The notes beneath the pieces were generated by a model. The model was given only the letters and a program-made list of their open reading frames with translations. It was not told the origin of the DNA and did no database searches. This document shows, in pieces, positions 24,259 through 27,808 of a stretch of DNA of 27,808 nucleotides. This DNA comes from UKL13-2 sp043768625 (GTDB taxonomy: Bacteria; Pseudomonadota; Gammaproteobacteria; Burkholderiales; Usitatibacteraceae), in assembly GCA_043768625.1 (NCBI GenBank), contig JAYVKG010000225.1, positions 1-27,808 of the forward strand, in the 5' to 3' direction. Made by a program: the position numbers and the translations under genes. Positions within the stretch are counted from its first letter, which is position 1, and every line of letters starts with the position of its first letter.

Positions 24259-25433
24259 GTGCGCCGACCGATCAATTCCACGTCCAGGTCGGTAAGGGCG
24301 GTAATGAGATCGAACAAATCATCCGCGGTGTGGTTCGCCGTGATCGACACCCGCAAGCGTGCGGTGCCGGGCGGCACGGTGGGCGGACGAATCGCCGGCA
24401 CCAACATATGGCGCTCGCGCAAATTCTCTGCAAACGCCATGGTGGTGGCGTTGTCGCCAATCAGGATAGGCTGTATGGCGGTCTGCGAAAAAGGCAGCTT
24501 GGCGTACTGCAGCTTCAGCGAATCGGCAAAAAAATCGATTAACACGCGCAAATGTTTCAACCGTTCGCGGTCTGCCTGCATCACCTCAAGGCTTGCCTGC
24601 ATCGCGGCGGCAATCGCTGGCGGGGTGGCGGTGGTAAATATATAAGTTCGCGCCGACTGCAGAATCCATTCGACAATATCTTCGTTGCCCGCCACAAATG
24701 CGCCATAGCCACCGGCGGCCTTGCCGAGCGTTGCCATGTAAACGATGCGCTCACTTTTAAGATTGAAATGTTCCAGCGAACCTTTACCGCGATAGCCGAG
24801 GACGCCGAAACCGTGCGCATCGTCGATGACCAGCAGCGCGTTGTATTGTTCGGCGAGTTTCAGCAATTCCGGCAGAGGTGCAATATCACCATCCATGCTG
24901 AAGACCGCGTCGGTGACGATCAACTTGCGGCCAGCTTGCTTTGCGTCTGCCAGCATCGCTTCGAGCTTCAACAGGTCGCAGTGTGGATAGCGCTTGAAAT
25001 TAGCCCGCGATAGCAGCGCGCCGTCGGTAAGGCAGGCGTGGTTGAGCTTGTCGGCGAATATTGTGTCGCCGTGTCCGGCCAGTGTGGTGAGGATGCCGAT
25101 GTTGGCCGCATAGCCTGACGAGAACAGCAACGCTTTGGGCAGGCAGAGGTAGTCGGTCAGTTTTTCTTCCAGTTCGTGATGCGCGCGCATGTGCCCGGAT
25201 ACCATGTGCGACGCCCCCGCGCCCAGGCCATAACGCTTTAACGCCCGCATCGCGGCCTCCACAACTTTGGGGTGATTGGCCAGCCCCAGGTAATCGTTGC
25301 TCGCGTACGACATCACGCGTTTGCCATCGACCAGCATAGCCGCATCCTGCGGTCCGTCAATGATGCGACGCGTGCGAAGTTGATTGGCTTGGGCCAGTTC
25401 GGAGAGTTGCAGGGAAAAATCGGCGACGGGCAT
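24255..25433 (-). CDS. bioF: 8-amino-7-oxononanoate synthase
   Basis: PLP enzyme condensing pimeloyl-ACP with L-alanine to form KAPA. The 392-residue frame from the ATG at 25433 has SYASNDYLGLANHP near residues 42-55, GAGASHMVSG, SSGYAANIG, the PLP-contact IDDAHGFG (203-210) and the Schiff-base Lys238 in TLGKAAGGYGAF. An open extension to a TTG at 25517 adds 28 residues that do not look like the family, so I chose the internal ATG even though its Shine-Dalgarno is weak (upstream sequence is CCACCACC). It is the first gene of the overlapping bioFHCD block and sits downstream of bioB and a large hairpin. Confidence 0.95.
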   Translation of the reverse strand: MPVADFSLQLSELAQANQLRTRRIIDGPQDAAMLVDGKRVMSYASNDYLGLANHPKVVEAAMRALKRYGLGAGASHMVSGHMRAHHELEEKLTDYLCLPKALLFSSGYAANIGILTTLAGHGDTIFADKLNHACLTDGALLSRANFKRYPHCDLLKLEAMLADAKQAGRKLIVTDAVFSMDGDIAPLPELLKLAEQYNALLVIDDAHGFGVLGYRGKGSLEHFNLKSERIVYMATLGKAAGGYGAFVAGNEDIVEWILQSARTYIFTTATPPAIAAAMQASLEVMQADRERLKHLRVLIDFFADSLKLQYAKLPFSQTAIQPILIGDNATTMAFAENLRERHMLVPAIRPPTVPPGTARLRVSITANHTADDLFDLITALTDLDVELIGRRT

Positions 25434-25528
25434 GGTGGTGGTGTGGGTGTTTAGCTCGTGATGAAAAGCCGCTGCATCCGGCGCAATTCGCCAACACAGA
25501 CCGGCGAGTCGGCCCAATTAATTTTAGG

Positions 25529-25595
25529 TAAACACCAGCACTGGCGGCGCTTGCAGACAGAAAATGGCTGAAAATCCGCGCCAATGCTGGTGTTT
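25529..25595 (-). repeat. Long inverted repeat between bioB and bioF
   Basis: Arms at 25530-25546 and 25579-25595 (AAACACCAGCACTGGCG against CGCCAATGCTGGTGTTT) form a 17-bp stem with one G-U or mismatch position around a loop of about 32 bases. It begins 1 nt past the bioB stop. No U-tract follows, so it could be a repetitive palindromic element, an mRNA 3' stabiliser or an attenuator rather than a simple terminator. Confidence 0.75.
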
Positions 25596-25596
25596 G

Positions 25597-26619
25597 TTAC
25601 AGTGGCAAAATCCCCAGCCGGTCGAACAGTGCCCTGTCGCGGTCCCCGTCCGGATTGCCCGTGGTCAGTAGTTTTTCCCCGTAGAAAATGGAATTCGCTC
25701 CAGCCAGAAAACACATTGCCTGCGTCGCTTCGTCCATATCCTGTCGGCCGGCTGAAAGTCGCACGAAGCTGTCCGGCATGGTGATACGCGCCACCGCGAT
25801 GGTGCGCACGAATTCACTCCAGTGCAGCGTTTTTTCGCCGTGCAGCTTTTCATGCAGCGGCGTACCTTTCACTTGTACCAGGTAGTTGATCGGTACCGAT
25901 TCCGGCTGCGGTTCGAGGTTGGCTAACTGGGTGATCAGGCCGGCGCGTTCGCGCCGCGACTCACCCATGCCGACAATCCCGCCGCAGCAGACATTGATGC
26001 CCGCGCTACGCACCTGTCCGAGTGTGTCTAGCCGGTCCTGATATTGCCGAGTGGTAACGAGATCGCCATAAACTTCGGGTGCGGTGTCGAGATTGTGATT
26101 GTAGTAATCGAGTCCAGCGTCTTTCAACTGCTCGGCCTGCCCCGCCTTCAGCATCCCTAGCGTGCAGCAGGTCTGAAGCCCCAGTGCTTTGACTCCCCGC
26201 ACCATCTCCAGCACCGGATCGAGGTCGCGTTGCTTGGGTCCCCGCCACGCGGCACCCATGCAAAAGCGCGAGGCACCGTTTTGCTTGGCAAGTTTCGCAG
26301 CAGCGACCACCGCGGCGACTTCCATCATGGCTTCGTTTTCGACGCCGGTAAGGTATCGCGCCGCTTGCGGGCAATAGCCGCAGTCTTCGGGGCAGCCGCC
26401 GGTTTTGATCGACAGCAAGGTCGAAAGTTGTACGCGATTTGGCTCGTGATGCGCGCGGTGTACGGTCTGCGCCCGGTGCATCAAGTCGGAAAATGGCGCA
26501 TCGAATAGCGCTTCCACGGCGTCAAGCGACCAAATGGGTGCTTTGCCGGCGGCTTGCCAGGACGCTGGTACAGAGACAGTCACGGGTTGGGCGGTAGGGG
26601 AGTTCATTGATGGTTCCAT
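25597..26619 (-). CDS. bioB: Biotin synthase
   Basis: Radical-SAM enzyme inserting sulfur into dethiobiotin in the last step of biotin synthesis. At 340 residues it is of usual length. The radical-SAM cluster motif is CPEDCGYC (Cys76, Cys80, Cys83). Other features are NHNLDTAPEVYG, CCGGIVGMGES, and RLSAGRQDM, whose Arg is the unusual ligand region of the sacrificial 2Fe-2S cluster. The start is either the ATG at 26619 or the ATG at 26607, which has GGA 8 nt upstream; the conserved part begins well after both. It is transcribed divergently from comF. Confidence 0.96.
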   Translation of the reverse strand: MEPSMNSPTAQPVTVSVPASWQAAGKAPIWSLDAVEALFDAPFSDLMHRAQTVHRAHHEPNRVQLSTLLSIKTGGCPEDCGYCPQAARYLTGVENEAMMEVAAVVAAAKLAKQNGASRFCMGAAWRGPKQRDLDPVLEMVRGVKALGLQTCCTLGMLKAGQAEQLKDAGLDYYNHNLDTAPEVYGDLVTTRQYQDRLDTLGQVRSAGINVCCGGIVGMGESRRERAGLITQLANLEPQPESVPINYLVQVKGTPLHEKLHGEKTLHWSEFVRTIAVARITMPDSFVRLSAGRQDMDEATQAMCFLAGANSIFYGEKLLTTGNPDGDRDRALFDRLGILPL

Positions 26620-26648
26620 TGCAAATCTGCCAGCGAAGTAAACATGGC

Positions 26649-26677
26649 ATGATTGCCAAAACCATCCGATATGTCAA
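26649..26677 (-). promoter_or_regulatory. Candidate sigma-70 promoter for bioB
   Basis: On the minus strand a perfect TTGACA (26677-26672) is 17 bp from AATCAT (26654-26649), a weak -10. The leader would be about 24 nt. No BirA operator palindrome of the E. coli type (TTGTAAACC with its complement) is seen. Confidence 0.45.
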
Positions 26678-26720
26678 TTTTTTGATGCATCGCTAAACGA
26701 CAATTGTGAAAGTATTGGGC

Positions 26721-27494
26721 ATGTCGATTTTCCACGCTGGCGTGATTTCTTCGGTATTTGCAGGCGCGCTTTCCCAAGACTGCACGTTGTGCGGCACGCG
26801 CTCGCGTGACAGCCTGTGTGCGGCATGCCATCGCGATTTACCTTATCGATCAGCGGTTGGCTGCCCGCGCTGCAATCTGCAAGGTGCTGTGCGACAAATT
26901 TGCGGTGCGTGTCTGGCAGACCCGCCGCATTTCGACGCCACCATCAGCGCGTTCAGCTACGCGTACCCGCTTGACCGGCTGGTGCAGGCGTACAAATTCA
27001 ATGCCAACCTGAGCCTGCTGCCATTGTTCGCTACTGCCCTGGTCCGGGCCATTGGTGCAGACGCCGCTGAGCCCGTGCAGATCGACCTCGTCATCCCGCT
27101 GCCACTGGCGACCGGGCGGTTGCGTGAACGTGGCTTCAACCAATCTTCGTTACTTGCGCAACGGGTGGCCAAAATGTTGGCGATTAAATTCAACGCGCGT
27201 GGCATGTTGCGCGTTCGGGATACACCGCCGCAAACCGGACTAAGCCGCGAGGCGCGCCTGAAAAATGTGCGTGGTGCTTTTGACTGCGGGCATCGGCTCG
27301 ACGGTCAGCGTGTGGCTCTGGTTGACGATGTGATGACTACCGGGGCGACACTTTCGGAGGCGGCGAAAACGCTCAAAAAAGCTGGCGCTGCTCATGTATC
27401 CGCCTGGGTAATCGCCCGCGGGACGCAATTCAATGCCGCCGATACAGGTTCACCGCACCGGGCACCAGTGCCGTTGGCAGAGCGTCAAGTCTGA
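26721..27494 (+). CDS. comF: ComF family phosphoribosyltransferase-like protein
   Basis: A 257-residue protein of the ComF/GntX family linked to DNA uptake and use of external DNA. The N-terminal zinc-ribbon-like part has paired cysteines CTLCG, CAAC, CPRC and CGAC (Cys21/24, 33/36, 48/51, 61/64). The C-terminal half is a type I phosphoribosyltransferase fold with a PRPP-type loop VALVDDVMTTGATL (198-211). RERGFNQS is also family-typical. ATG at 26721 is chosen over the in-frame GTG at 26706, which has no ribosome site. The next gene begins directly after the stop codon, so comF and trmL are probably co-transcribed. Confidence 0.92.
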   Translation: MSIFHAGVISSVFAGALSQDCTLCGTRSRDSLCAACHRDLPYRSAVGCPRCNLQGAVRQICGACLADPPHFDATISAFSYAYPLDRLVQAYKFNANLSLLPLFATALVRAIGADAAEPVQIDLVIPLPLATGRLRERGFNQSSLLAQRVAKMLAIKFNARGMLRVRDTPPQTGLSREARLKNVRGAFDCGHRLDGQRVALVDDVMTTGATLSEAAKTLKKAGAAHVSAWVIARGTQFNAADTGSPHRAPVPLAERQV

Positions 27495-27808
27495 ATGATG
27501 TTTAACGTCGTGCTGTATCGTCCCGAAATCCCGCCCAATACCGGAAACATCATCCGGCTTTGCGCGAACAGCGGTGCCAGCCTGCATCTGGTGCACCCGC
27601 TGGGTTTTGAATGGGACGACGCGCGCGTCAAACGTGCAGGCCTGGATTATCATGAATTTGCCAACGTGCACCACCATCCAGGCTGGGCGGCGTGCAAAAA
27701 GGCGCTAACAGGCTCGCGCCTGTTTGCAGTGGAAACGCGCAGCGGCGCGCGCTACGATCGGGTCTCATACAAGAGCGGTGATAGTTTCGTATTCGGACAG
27801 GAGACGGC
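27495..27808 (+). CDS. trmL: tRNA (cytidine/uridine-34-2'-O)-methyltransferase; 3' part outside window
   Basis: SPOUT-class methyltransferase acting on the wobble position of tRNA-Leu. About 104 residues are visible of a family length near 155. The family start is seen as FNVVLYRPEIPPNTGNIIRLCANSG, then LHLVHPLGFEWDDARVKRAGLDY, and VFGQET at the right edge, just where the SAM-binding knot begins. Two adjacent ATGs (27495 and 27498) can serve as start. The gene follows the comF TGA with no gap. Confidence 0.93.
   Translation, partial: MMFNVVLYRPEIPPNTGNIIRLCANSGASLHLVHPLGFEWDDARVKRAGLDYHEFANVHHHPGWAACKKALTGSRLFAVETRSGARYDRVSYKSGDSFVFGQET

Noticed and set aside
25434..25517. N-terminal extension of bioF from a TTG
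   Set aside because: The extra residues are not family-like and end just before the standard BioF N terminus.
1..27808. Defence island, prophage, transposon, CRISPR or tRNA genes
   Set aside because: Nothing of these types was seen: gene content is metabolic, transport and sensory, and no repeat arrays, recombinases or cloverleaf-like sequences were noticed by eye; a tRNAscan or repeat search could still find something small.

Overview
The window looks like a chromosomal segment of a Gram-negative bacterium, most likely a betaproteobacterium. The evidence is the protein flavour, the bioB-bioFHCD gene order beside comF and trmL, a proteobacterial RND efflux system and a sigma-54/NtrC-type promoter. 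I cannot fix the order or genus. Base composition is moderately GC-rich and even. I see no insertion sequences, phage genes, CRISPR arrays, rRNA or tRNA genes. Most genes lie on the minus strand, so operons read right to left.

Left part (1-7.6 kb): a 5' fragment of a fadH-type 2,4-dienoyl-CoA reductase follows the sucCD (succinyl-CoA synthetase) operon, with a UUCG-capped terminator between them. Next come a DUF2889 protein, a strong hairpin, a large CHASE2 sensor Ser/Thr kinase, and a stand-alone formyltransferase resembling the N-terminal domain of 10-formyltetrahydrofolate dehydrogenase.

Middle (7.9-16.8 kb): mgtC and mgtE form a magnesium-related pair. They diverge from a DUF2252 gene only 24 bp away. 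The DUF2252 gene converges on, and shares a CTAG stop with, a czcCBA/cusCBA-type heavy-metal RND efflux operon.

Right-middle (16.8-21.4 kb): a 0.7 kb stretch holds what looks like a decayed reading frame with a Tat-like segment. It is followed by a compact cyanate-use operon: Tat-exported substrate-binding protein, permease, ATPase and cyanase. Upstream of the operon is a near-consensus sigma-54 promoter, TTGGCATATAACTTGC, plus a very good NtrC-type dyad centred near -96 and a weaker one near -127. This architecture resembles glnAp2 and suggests induction under nitrogen limitation. It is the clearest regulatory discovery in the window.

Right end (21.4-27.8 kb): a biotin operon reads bioB, a 17-bp-stem hairpin element, then tightly overlapping bioF-bioH-bioC-bioD, with a periplasmic copper chaperone (PCuAC) gene coupled to the bioD stop. 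Divergent from bioB are comF and the start of trmL. The bio set gives pimeloyl-ACP synthesis (BioC/BioH) and the KAPA, DTB and biotin steps. bioA is not in the window.
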